The notes under the pieces: generated by a model
Databases searched by the model: none
Told to the model about the DNA's origin: nothing
What the model saw: only the letters and a program-made list of their open reading frames with translations
Translations under genes and position numbers: made by a program
Assembly: GCA_903840165.1 (NCBI GenBank)
Contig: CAIMEY010000067.1
Location: forward strand, 1 to 64,000
From: an uncultured Myxococcales bacterium
GTDB taxonomy: Bacteria; Myxococcota_A; UBA9042
Reading direction: 5' to 3'
DNA length: 64,000 nucleotides
Shown here: positions 7,157-15,611 of the stretch, in pieces
Layout: each line of letters opens with the position of its first letter
Position numbering within the stretch: position 1 is the stretch's first letter

Positions 7157-9631
7157 ATGGCTGATACCACTAAGAAATCCGCGCCCTTGCGTAGTCGTGC
7201 CGATGCTTTGATCATGCTGGCTGCCACCCTAGGCATTGCCATCGTTGTCAACGCGCTGCTGCTGGGCACTTCGGTCCGTCTGGACTTGACCGAGCAGAAG
7301 ATCCACACGTTGTCGGATGCTTCCGTCACGGCGGCTCAGACCCTGGATGATGTGACCGTCACGGTGTATATCTCAAAGAAACTACCTGAATCTATTCCAC
7401 AACCGCAGGGAGCCATTGCGCTCAAGGGCATTGACAGGGCATTTCGCGACAAGCTCGACGAGTATGCGACTGCTTCGGCGGGCAAGGTGCATCTGGTCTT
7501 TGCGGAAGACAATTCGCCGGGCGTGGGCACTGTTGAGGAACAGGCAGAGCAGGCTAAGCTGGAGCCCTTCTCGAGCAGCGAAGCGCAACTGAGCGGAAAT
7601 CAGCTGAAGTTTCAGAAGTATGTGCTTGGCGCGACCTTCCACTACAAGACAGTCAGTGAGGTGTACGCCAAGGCGCTACAGCCGGGCTTTTACGAGTTCG
7701 AGATCACCAAAATCCTCTTGCGACTCAAGGAGAAATACGACAATAGCTTGCTGATGAAGGAGCCCCTGACCAAGGGCAAGGCCATCTACGAGGCCGTCAA
7801 GGCCTGCAATGATGACGTGCAGAAAGCGGGCAAGCAGGAAGGCGCCAAGGATGACAGCGCGGGCCTATCGCTCAAAGGCACCAGTGATCCCGGGCAGAAG
7901 CGCGTTGAATCATTGCGCGCCGCCATGGCTACGCTGGAGAAAAAGTGCGGGCCCGTCCATGAGTTGGTGACCCGCGAAGGAGCCGGCCTGCGCGGCAAGA
8001 ACCAGTTTGGCGATAACCTTATTGAAAGTGCAGTGGAATTCGGCAAGGCCTGGGACGAACTCAAAGGTGCCTTGGCCGAAAAAGAAGCGGGCGAAAAGCA
8101 GCGCGTGCCCGCCTCGCTCGCGACGACGCAACTCCTCTCGATTCTTGACCAACTCTATCACGAGGTCGACCGCGGCCACACCAATTTGGCGGATTCGCCG
8201 GGGCGCAGACAAATCGGATTTCTCTGTGGTCACGATGAGTTCTGCCCGTTCCCAGAAGCGCAGCCGCTGTTTCAGCCGGAAATGGCGATGATGCTTGGCC
8301 AGAACAACCCCATGTCCAAGCAGATTCTCCAGGCCGCGCAGCAAATCTCGCAAGCGATCGATGAAACCAACAGTCGAATTGGCGAAAACCTTTTCACCAA
8401 ACGTGGTTATTCGATCCGCCGCGTTGATGCGGACACGCCGGTCAAAGAGGATGTCAGCGCCCTCATCGTCTACGCGCCGCGCAAGCCGCTAAGCGACTAT
8501 GAACGCTATCAAATCGACCAGTTTCTGCTCTCTGGACGGCCGGTGGTGATGTTCGCCCAGGCTTGGCAGGTGGCGCTGATGAACATGAAGTCCCCGGATG
8601 ACTTGGGCAATGACGTGCGGATGGACTGGAATGAGCTCAAGGCGACATCCTCGAACCTCACGGAATTACTTAAGACGTACGGCGTCGAGCTGGGCAACGA
8701 TCTGGTGCTGGATTCGACCCACGTCGAGCCCATTCGCGTCACGCAACTGGTGAACAAGGGCGGGCTGCAGTTCCAAACCGCCCAGGATTTTCCCTATGCA
8801 TTGCTGCCAGTTGCTACGGATTTCGACCGTGGTCATCCCCTGACCCGGGCCTTGCAGAACTTGCCCTTGCCCTACGTCACTACTGTGCAGGCTACCAAGG
8901 AACTGCGCGGCGACAAGCGCTTTGAAGTCGTTGATGTGATTCGCAGTTCGAACACGTCTCTGAAGAAGGCGGCGCCTATTCCAGTGATTCCGCCGGCGCT
9001 CAAGGAGATGGTGCTGCATACGCCTGCTAACGGGCCGCATACTTTGGCTTTGTACGTGCGCGGGCCCTTCACCTCGGCGTTTAAGGGCAAAGAAGTGCCG
9101 CACCGCCCGGAGAAGAAGGCCGTCGCGCCCGATCCCCAGCGTCCCGATGCCGGGCCCAAGAATGAGACGCCCGAGGAATACGCCTTTGAACAGCGCAAGT
9201 TCAAGGCCGAAGGGCAGGGTAAGCTGCTGGTCGTGGCGTCCAACCTGGGCATTGAAGGCCTGAGCCGTGCAGATATTCTAGAAGGATTTGATATCAGCAA
9301 GTTGGCACAGTTCAATGCCGAGATGATCAAGCAATATCAGGACTGGCAGGCCGGATTCCAGAACTGGCAGATTCGCATCGGGCAGGTGTCCAACCTCCTG
9401 GGCGATGAACTCCAATTCCTTGCCAATGTCATGGATTGGGCGACCTCGCATGAGGCGCTGGTGGCCATTCGCTCCAAAGGCGACACCCGCCGTCCCCTCG
9501 AGCAGATTGAGCCCGACCGCGCCGCACGGTTGCGCTATCTCACCCTGTTTGGCGCACCCCTGCTGCTGATTGGCGCGGGCCTTTTGCGCTGGCAGTTGAG
9601 GCGGCGCCGCAATCAGTCGCTCAAGGTATAA
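7157..9631 (+). CDS. GldG-like ABC transporter auxiliary protein
   Basis: The 824-residue protein has one membrane segment at each end (about residues 19-40 and 795-815) and a large periplasmic region between. The N-terminal RLDLTEQKIHTLSDAS and VTVTVYISKKLPE match the GldG/ABC_transp_aux family, and a later stretch (SALIVYAPRKPLSDYERYQIDQFLLSGRPVVMF) is its conserved Rossmann-like core. A lysine/glutamate-rich insertion (about 210-360) makes it longer than usual. The ATG at 7157 has GAGG about 9 nt upstream. GldG-type proteins act with GldF and GldA; the role of the periplasmic domain is unknown. Confidence 0.88.
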   Translation: MADTTKKSAPLRSRADALIMLAATLGIAIVVNALLLGTSVRLDLTEQKIHTLSDASVTAAQTLDDVTVTVYISKKLPESIPQPQGAIALKGIDRAFRDKLDEYATASAGKVHLVFAEDNSPGVGTVEEQAEQAKLEPFSSSEAQLSGNQLKFQKYVLGATFHYKTVSEVYAKALQPGFYEFEITKILLRLKEKYDNSLLMKEPLTKGKAIYEAVKACNDDVQKAGKQEGAKDDSAGLSLKGTSDPGQKRVESLRAAMATLEKKCGPVHELVTREGAGLRGKNQFGDNLIESAVEFGKAWDELKGALAEKEAGEKQRVPASLATTQLLSILDQLYHEVDRGHTNLADSPGRRQIGFLCGHDEFCPFPEAQPLFQPEMAMMLGQNNPMSKQILQAAQQISQAIDETNSRIGENLFTKRGYSIRRVDADTPVKEDVSALIVYAPRKPLSDYERYQIDQFLLSGRPVVMFAQAWQVALMNMKSPDDLGNDVRMDWNELKATSSNLTELLKTYGVELGNDLVLDSTHVEPIRVTQLVNKGGLQFQTAQDFPYALLPVATDFDRGHPLTRALQNLPLPYVTTVQATKELRGDKRFEVVDVIRSSNTSLKKAAPIPVIPPALKEMVLHTPANGPHTLALYVRGPFTSAFKGKEVPHRPEKKAVAPDPQRPDAGPKNETPEEYAFEQRKFKAEGQGKLLVVASNLGIEGLSRADILEGFDISKLAQFNAEMIKQYQDWQAGFQNWQIRIGQVSNLLGDELQFLANVMDWATSHEALVAIRSKGDTRRPLEQIEPDRAARLRYLTLFGAPLLLIGAGLLRWQLRRRRNQSLKV

Positions 9632-9668
9632 ATCTATTTAAAAACCATAAGTTCAGCGAGAAACTACC

Positions 9669-11594
9669 ATGAAGCGAAATACCTGGATCGTCCTCGCCGT
9701 CTTTGCCGCCCTGGCTGGATTGTGGGCAGTCAAGAATCACAAGACGGCGCCGAAGTCCCCGCCAGCGCTCAGTATTGACGGGTACATTGGCAATGTGTCT
9801 GAGCAAGATGCCCGGACCCAGGCCAAGGACAAGCCGTCGCCGGTGACGCACATTGAAATCGCTCGTAAAGACGACAAGGTCGTCCTCGATCGCTTGCAGG
9901 TCGCCAAGCCCCAGGAGCCACAGCAAGGGGACAAGCCCGCCGTGCCAGCGGTTGAAGCGAAATGGAAAGTTGTCCGTACTTACAAGGGAAAAACCACGGA
10001 GACTACGGCCCAGGCCTTCCGCGCTCAGAGCATGGCGGAGACGTTGCAGCGTTCGATTCGCTCGACCTACGGCGTGCCGGTTCAGGCCGCGCAACTGGCG
10101 GACTATGGGCTCGATGTAGACCATGCCCTTGTGCTGACCTTGCACCTGGCTGATCGAAAAATAGCGCTCAAGATTGGGCAGTTGGATAAGGGGCAAGACG
10201 TCGACTCTTCGGTCACGTGGGTGCAGGACCCCGCGCGGCCCGATGTGGCCTATCAAATCGTAGGTCGTGACTTGAGAACGAGTTTTGACGTCACCTGGAG
10301 TGAACTGCGCGACCGCACGGTGCTGGTGCTTGAACCGGCGGCGGTTGACCGCTTGGAAATTCACAACCCTGCTGACTCACAGGCAAAATCGGTGGTCGTA
10401 ACGCGCCTTGGGCTGACGGACGATCAAAAGAAGGCCCTAGCCGAAGGAAAACCTGCGCGCGAACCGGGCGATGGCTGGGCGTGGCAAGAGCCCGCGGGCT
10501 TTCAGGTCGGCGAGATTGGCGAGTGGCTCAAGGCGGTAGACCGCATGAGCGCAGAAGAGTTCCTCGATCCCGCTGATGTGCTTGAAAAGAAACTGGATAC
10601 GGGTTTAACGGACCCCGCCATTGCGGTTCGCTTGGTCATTGGCATCGCCGGGCAGAACACCGAAGTGGTTCTGGGCAAGAAGGATGAAAAAGGTCGCTAT
10701 TTTGGCCAGGTTAAGGGACGCGACGAGGTCATGTTGCTGCCGGCCTACACGCGCGACCAAGTGGTGCAAACAGTGGCGCAGTTGCGCGACCGACGGGCTT
10801 TGGCGTCGAACAAAGCTGCGGACGTGACCGGGTTTTCATTGATCGGAGCCGATGGTGAGATTCACGCGGAATTGCAAGGAAAATCCTGGAGCGTGGGCAA
10901 AGTCGCGGTGGTAGATGACAAGGCTGTGCAGACGTATCTCACCGATCTTGAGGGAATCAAGGTAGAATTCGCAGAGCCGGCTACGCCTTCGGCTGTGGGT
11001 GTGCAGCCGCCCGCGTTGCGCGTGGATGTCCAGAGCCACAATGGCCCGATACGTCTTGATTTTGGCAAGGAAATTGACAACAACACCTGGGGGCAGCGGA
11101 CCATGGCTGGCCGCACCGAGTGGTTCAAAGTCGCTTCCTGGGGCATCAAGCGTTTGCAGAAGAAAAGCGAAGACTTCGCTGACAAACATGTCAGCGCAAT
11201 CGTCGTCGATAAGGTCAGCGAAATCTGGGTCAGTTCCGCAGACGGTCAGACCACACACGCGCGCAAGGATGAGGCAGGTGCCTGGCAACTGCAGGATGCC
11301 CTGGCCGGCAAGGCTGGCAAAGCGGAGTCGATTCAGGGGGTTCTTGATGCCGTCCACGGTCTGCAGTGGAGCAAGGCCCAGCCCGGTACTGCGATCACTG
11401 AGGCCGGTTTGGATAAAGATTTTAGCGGTGTGCGCTGGGCGACAGTCGATGGCGGCCATGGCGAATTGCGGGTCTCTAAGAAGAAATTCGGCGATGAGTT
11501 CTTCGTGAGCGCGGGCCCAGGCAGGCCGGTGTACACAGCGACGGCCGCAGCCGTGGCGGCCTTGAACAAGAAGCCTGCTGATTTTCAACCGTAA
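9669..11594 (+). CDS. DUF4340 domain-containing protein
   Basis: The 641-residue protein begins with a short membrane anchor (MKRNTWIVLAVFAALAGLWAV) and continues as a repetitive beta-rich periplasmic protein. Motifs such as VDRLEIHNP, DGWAWQEP, DRRAL and WFKVASWGIKRLQKKSEDF are typical of DUF4340 proteins, which are usually encoded directly after GldG-like genes. It starts 37 nt after the GldG gene and ends the operon. Function is not established for the family; genomic context implies an accessory role to the ABC complex. Confidence 0.85.
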   Translation: MKRNTWIVLAVFAALAGLWAVKNHKTAPKSPPALSIDGYIGNVSEQDARTQAKDKPSPVTHIEIARKDDKVVLDRLQVAKPQEPQQGDKPAVPAVEAKWKVVRTYKGKTTETTAQAFRAQSMAETLQRSIRSTYGVPVQAAQLADYGLDVDHALVLTLHLADRKIALKIGQLDKGQDVDSSVTWVQDPARPDVAYQIVGRDLRTSFDVTWSELRDRTVLVLEPAAVDRLEIHNPADSQAKSVVVTRLGLTDDQKKALAEGKPAREPGDGWAWQEPAGFQVGEIGEWLKAVDRMSAEEFLDPADVLEKKLDTGLTDPAIAVRLVIGIAGQNTEVVLGKKDEKGRYFGQVKGRDEVMLLPAYTRDQVVQTVAQLRDRRALASNKAADVTGFSLIGADGEIHAELQGKSWSVGKVAVVDDKAVQTYLTDLEGIKVEFAEPATPSAVGVQPPALRVDVQSHNGPIRLDFGKEIDNNTWGQRTMAGRTEWFKVASWGIKRLQKKSEDFADKHVSAIVVDKVSEIWVSSADGQTTHARKDEAGAWQLQDALAGKAGKAESIQGVLDAVHGLQWSKAQPGTAITEAGLDKDFSGVRWATVDGGHGELRVSKKKFGDEFFVSAGPGRPVYTATAAAVAALNKKPADFQP

Positions 11595-11614
11595 TTGCCA
11601 GCCGAGGCGATGCC

Positions 11615-11643
11615 TTGCCTCGCTAGCGAAGGGTGCCTAGACT
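11615..11643 (+). promoter_or_regulatory. Promoter giving a predicted leaderless transcript
   Basis: TTGCCT (11615-11620), a 17-bp spacer and TAGACT (11638-11643) place the transcription start at about 11650, next to the ATG at 11651. No Shine-Dalgarno is present, matching the arrangement at 265-300 and 49204-49240. Confidence 0.5.
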
Positions 11644-11650
11644 GCGACCC

Positions 11651-12331
11651 ATGATTGACCTGACCGCAGCCAGCAAACAATACGGAGAAGGGCAGAGCGC
11701 GGTTCATGCGCTAAAGCATGTCGACCTGCATATCGACGCAGGCGAATTCGTCGCCATTATGGGGCCTTCTGGCAGTGGCAAGTCGACCTTGCTCAACTTG
11801 CTCAGCGCACTGGATCAGCCGAGTTCGGGAACTGTACGTCTGGACGGCCGGGATATTGCCTCGCTCTCAGACGATGAAGTGACCCTGTTTCGACGCACGC
11901 GAATTGGCCTAATCTTTCAGTTTTTCAACCTGTTGCCAACATTGACAGCGCTGGAGAACGTGCTGCTGCCGGTCATGCTGGCGCGCCGGCCAGGGGCCGA
12001 GGAGATTCGGCGAGCAACCGATCTTTTGGGCAGCGTCGGCCTTGCGCATCGCGTTCATCACAAGCCAGGCATGCTGAGCGGCGGCGAAATGCAGCGAGTC
12101 GCCATAGCCCGCGCATTTGTTTGCGAACCTCCGATTTTACTTGCCGACGAGCCGACCGGCAATCTCGACTCAGCCACCGGCGCCGACGTCCTGCAACTCC
12201 TGAATCTGCAAGCAAGAGAGCGCAAGACGACAGTGGTGATGGTGACCCACGATGCCAACGCAGCGCAGGTGGGCAGTCGCTTGATCCAGATTCGTGACGG
12301 CAAAATTCACAGTGACCAAGCAATTACTTAG
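11651..12331 (+). CDS. ABC transporter ATP-binding protein, LolD/MacB type
   Basis: A 226-residue ATPase of the MacB/LolD/FtsE group. Walker A is GPSGSGKST, the Q-loop region reads [19 protein letters not shown] (characteristic of the LolD/MacB class), the signature is [16 protein letters not shown], Walker B is [12 protein letters not shown] and the switch His is in VMVTHD. These ATPases normally drive a MacB/LolC-type permease that moves lipoproteins or other substrates out of the inner membrane by a mechanotransmission mechanism. No permease gene adjoins it; the next 680 bp are non-coding. It is therefore an orphan ATPase or uses a permease encoded elsewhere. The ATG at 11651 fits the leaderless promoter; a GTG at 11633 is an alternative. 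Confidence 0.9.
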   Translation: MIDLTAASKQYGEGQSAVHALKHVDLHIDAGEFVAIMGPSGSGKSTLLNLLSALDQPSSGTVRLDGRDIASLSDDEVTLFRRTRIGLIFQFFNLLPTLTALENVLLPVMLARRPGAEEIRRATDLLGSVGLAHRVHHKPGMLSGGEMQRVAIARAFVCEPPILLADEPTGNLDSATGADVLQLLNLQARERKTTVVMVTHDANAAQVGSRLIQIRDGKIHSDQAIT

Positions 12332-13013
12332 CAGCGCTAGCGGGTTACGAGCCATAGATGCGGCCAGATCAGCCCGCCCCACGTCGCGATGGGGGACCAC
12401 CTTGGGCGTGGACGAACCACGTTGCTGGGTTTTCGCCTAGGTCGAAGGGTCCCAAAAGGGCCTTGCAAAGTGCAGGCGCTCGTCGCATGATCGCTGCACG
12501 TGGGCACGGTCTCGCTCCGCAATTTGCGGCGCGCGCTCCGCTTGTTCACTGCCTTGGTAATCTGGGCAGAAATCGGGGTGCAACGCCCCTTTGTGGCAAC
12601 GGCCAGGGCTCCAGCCGAGCGTTCGGCGGCTTCTGCGGTTGCGCACGCGAAAGCTCCGATCCTGGCGTTGCCTGAGCAATCAGATTGTTTTCGCTATGTA
12701 TAGAAAATTGTTGTGATTCCGCTGAATCGCATCGCCCCGCAGGCGAGGTTGCGAACACCGACAGGCCACTTGGCAGCGCTTGGTCGCCGAGTGCGGCCCC
12801 TGTCTGGGCTTGAAAATAGCCCGACATGTCAATGGCTCTGAACATTGGCCGTCGGCGGTTTGATCGGAAAGGATGCGCGCAAAGGCATCATGGCGCGCCA
12901 AGGGGCAGCCCAAATGGCATACAAATTCACAGAATCAGGAAGTTAGGCCGCGGATTTCTCAGTTTCCCGACAACGAACAGGCGTCACCCGGGCGGTGGCA
13001 AGACGAGGAAAGC
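12332..13013. other. 680-bp intergenic region, no gene recognised
   Basis: Neither strand holds a reading frame with protein-like composition or an RBS-supported start, and no RNase P, tmRNA or 6S RNA signature was recognised. Visible features are a short palindrome (CCGCAATTTGCGG near 12517) and an AT-rich patch around 12687-12720. The last 15 bp hold the GAGGA ribosome-binding site of the next gene. A structured small RNA cannot be excluded by eye. Confidence 0.4.
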
Positions 13014-14747
13014 ATGAATATTCATTTGCAAGTCCACGGTGTTGATCTGCGCGCTCGCACCGGTGATCTGATCACGGTTTCGATCGGCGCCTCCTCTGTC
13101 ACCTTGACGCACGCAGCCCTCCTCGAGGTGCTTGACCTGGCATCGGCCACCTGTGCCTTGGCTCAACGGGTTGTTAAAATTGCTGAATCGGGGCATGGCG
13201 TTTCACCAGTCGAGGCCGCGCCCGCCCCAACGGCCCCTGCGCCCGCGGCTCCTTCTGCCGCTGCTCCGTCGGTTGCTGCTCCGTCGGTTGCTGCACCGTC
13301 GGTTGCTGCACCCGCCCCGGTGGAGCCTCCAGTCGTGCCCGTTCGCGAGGCTGCGGTTGTCCCAGCGGCGCCCGCGGTTGAAACGGCCGAGCTTGCTGCT
13401 GAGCCGGTCGAGGCCCCAGTTCCCCAGTTGCTTGGGTGGGAAAGTCAACAATTTCCGGTGGATACTCGTCCCGGGCGCCCGCGTTCCGATGTGGCGGCGA
13501 CGCTGCCTGTCGTTACTGTGGGGTCGGATCAACCCCAGTCGGCTGTCGCGCCTGTGGTTCAACCAGCCGAAATTCCTCCGCGCCGCGGTCCTGGACGCCC
13601 GCGCAAGGTGGTCCTGCCGGTCGGAGCCACAGGAGCGCCTTCGGTCCCAGCGTCTGTGCCTGGCCCAGCGCCCGTGCTTGTCCCAGCGTCTGTGCCAGTG
13701 CCTGCACCTGAGCCAGCGGTCCGAGAGGCCGACGGCCGAATTGGGCGACCGCGCTCCATTGCGCTCCAGGTTGCGGCCGTAGCCCCGGTCGCGGCTAGGC
13801 CCAGCGATGGCCTGCCTGGTCGGCCGCGCAGCACTGCACTGCAGGTGGTTGCAGGCCCGCGGGTTGCGTCACAGCCAAGCGACGGACTGCCGGGCCGGCC
13901 GCGTAGCATACCGCTGCAACTGGTTGCCAATGCCGCAATAATTTCGAGGCCAAGTGATGGCTTGCCGGGAAGGCCACGCACTGTGCCGGTCATTGTCTCG
14001 GCCTCGCCTGTGGCAGCGCGCTTGCCCGATGGCCGGCCCGGTCGGCCGCGAACGCAGCCACTGACCGTTAGTCTGGCTGCCGCGCTGTCGTCAGTTCCTG
14101 TCAGCCGTGCATCCGGTAAGCCAGGAAGGCCGCGGACCAATCCGCTGCAGGATGCCCCAGAAGTGATTCGCGCCAGTGTGGCTGCCGACCAGCGCCCGGG
14201 CCGACCGCGTACAGAGCCCCTGGCCGCGTCGTCCTTGGCCACAGTTGCCGCCCTGCGGGCCACACGTCCGGTGCCGCAACCGAGCCCTGCGGCGACTAGT
14301 CCGGCCGCCACTGCGCCCTCAACTCGTGCTGCGCCCCGCGCGTCCTTGGCCGCGGATCCTCGCAATATCACAGTGATTCCGCCGGTTGCGCCCAAGACTC
14401 CTCGCGTCAAGGCCGAAAAGGTGCCCCAAGCGCCCGCACCCAGGTCCGGTAAGCAGGACTCCGAAGAGGCCGAAGGTCCCAACCGCGACGCCTGGTTCCA
14501 TGTCGTGTCCGAGTGGCTTCAATCCGGCGGTGGGCCGCGCAGCTTGGCAGAAATTGTCGACTTTTCAGTCGCCAAGTCCCTGATCGACGCCGAATCCGCC
14601 GAGACCTTTGTCCGCACCTCTCTGGGCCGTTTTCGCGACCAAGTCGTGCGTACCGCCGATGGCCGCTACGGCGCACGTGATTCCGCTACTCGCACCGCCA
14701 AGGCCGGCCGTCCTGTGCGTCGTCCGGGGCGTGCCGTGGGCCTCTGA
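13014..14747 (+). CDS. AT-hook array protein with N- and C-terminal domains
   Basis: This 577-residue protein has three parts. The N-terminus (about 1-65, MNIHLQVHGVDLRARTGDLI...) is an alpha/beta domain I do not recognise. A Pro/Ala/Val-rich linker follows, built partly from SVAAP repeats. From about residue 152 to 400, nine GRPR cores occur, mostly as PGRPRS/T and once as GPGRPRK, the canonical AT-hook; seven of them (nt 13739 to 14196) are spaced 72-85 bp, about 25 residues, in units such as DGLPGRPRSxxLQV. The C-terminal ~90 residues (WFHVVSEWLQSGG...) look like a winged-helix domain, ending in a basic GRPVRRPGRA tail. AT-hooks bind the minor groove of AT-rich DNA, so a nucleoid or chromatin-like role is inferred, as for the HMGA-like CarD of Myxococcus. 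The ATG at 13014 follows GAGGA at a normal distance. Confidence 0.75.
   Translation: MNIHLQVHGVDLRARTGDLITVSIGASSVTLTHAALLEVLDLASATCALAQRVVKIAESGHGVSPVEAAPAPTAPAPAAPSAAAPSVAAPSVAAPSVAAPAPVEPPVVPVREAAVVPAAPAVETAELAAEPVEAPVPQLLGWESQQFPVDTRPGRPRSDVAATLPVVTVGSDQPQSAVAPVVQPAEIPPRRGPGRPRKVVLPVGATGAPSVPASVPGPAPVLVPASVPVPAPEPAVREADGRIGRPRSIALQVAAVAPVAARPSDGLPGRPRSTALQVVAGPRVASQPSDGLPGRPRSIPLQLVANAAIISRPSDGLPGRPRTVPVIVSASPVAARLPDGRPGRPRTQPLTVSLAAALSSVPVSRASGKPGRPRTNPLQDAPEVIRASVAADQRPGRPRTEPLAASSLATVAALRATRPVPQPSPAATSPAATAPSTRAAPRASLAADPRNITVIPPVAPKTPRVKAEKVPQAPAPRSGKQDSEEAEGPNRDAWFHVVSEWLQSGGGPRSLAEIVDFSVAKSLIDAESAETFVRTSLGRFRDQVVRTADGRYGARDSATRTAKAGRPVRRPGRAVGL
13264..13316 (+). repeat. 15-bp tandem repeat coding SVAAP
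   Basis: A 15-bp unit (GTCGGTTGCTGCWCC) is repeated three times in tandem with a diverged fourth unit, encoding SVAAP repeats in the linker of the AT-hook protein. Near-identity at third codon positions suggests recent slippage expansion. Confidence 0.65.
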
Positions 14748-14950
14748 GCCGCGCCTCATGCGGGTAACGCCTGATGGTGCCACCCATGCCTGGCCATAGA
14801 CGCAGGTTTGAACGGGATTCCCTCCCCGGGCGACGACAAGCGCGCACGGGCGAGGGGACGGCCGCGGCCAAGCTAGAAAAGCCAAGCTGGCCAATCAAAA
14901 CCGCTAATCTTCAAGGGATCTCAAGGGATTGCGGGAGGCATGAAACTCTT

Positions 14951-15604
14951 CTATGCCCGCCCGTTGCCTCGTTGGCCAATGCGGTCGAGCAGAGCCTCTT
15001 CGCGCACGCGAAAGACTAGGCTCTGAAGCTTCTCGCTGTCAGCAGACGATAACTGCGTGAACTCTAAAGCCAAATCGCTGCCTGAATCGGTAGGCACGCT
15101 GCGAACGACGCGTGCTCGCGCCACCACATCGGCCTTCCAGCCGTCCGCGCGGAGCACAAGGTCCACCACCTCATCGGGCTCTGCCTGCGCCGCCAAACTG
15201 CGCAGACGCATGCCCGCTGAAGACAGATCGACTTCGCCATTGTACCACGGACTTCGCGCCTGCCCGGTTCGCGTCATACAGAAGCGCAACTGTACCGGCG
15301 CCCGCACAAAACCGCGGCGTTCACTGGACGTTGGATCTTCAAGGCTCACCAAGTAGTAGCTTGACGGCAGCACTTCTTCCACCGTCATTAGCCAGCTATA
15401 TAAGCGACCTTGTTGCGAAAATAGGACCATTGCTTGGTCCTGGGGCTGTGCAAACCGGCTCTGGTCTCCATGCCCATGCGGGACGATCAGCGTCGAGGCA
15501 CGCACCGCGCCCGCCCGCGCCAAGTGGGTCATGGGGCCAGCAACTCCGTCAAACATCACTGTAATTTCATCGCCTTCGCGCGGGCGAATCGGAGATTGAG
15601 CCAT
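14951..15604 (-). CDS. PilZ-domain protein (YcgR-like layout)
   Basis: The 217-residue protein has an N-terminal beta-domain (about 1-95) of the flagellar-brake/YcgR-N kind and a C-terminal PilZ domain. The c-di-GMP motifs are present: RRGFVR (the RxxxR element, at the domain boundary) and DLSSAGMRL (the D/NxSxxG element). It should bind cyclic di-GMP and act as an effector on motility, surface behaviour or another output. The start is taken at 15604 because GAGGG lies about 5 nt upstream; ATG 15607 is too close to it. The gene follows the FHA coiled-coil gene by a few bases, so the two are almost certainly co-transcribed, linking phospho-threonine and c-di-GMP signalling. Confidence 0.88.
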   Translation of the reverse strand: MAQSPIRPREGDEITVMFDGVAGPMTHLARAGAVRASTLIVPHGHGDQSRFAQPQDQAMVLFSQQGRLYSWLMTVEEVLPSSYYLVSLEDPTSSERRGFVRAPVQLRFCMTRTGQARSPWYNGEVDLSSAGMRLRSLAAQAEPDEVVDLVLRADGWKADVVARARVVRSVPTDSGSDLALEFTQLSSADSEKLQSLVFRVREEALLDRIGQRGNGRA

Positions 15605-15611
15605 CATGCCC

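Noticed and set aside
12358..12845. Several open frames on both strands between the LolD-type ATPase and the AT-hook gene.
   Set aside because: They overlap each other, lack ribosome-binding sites and have no protein-like composition or motif.
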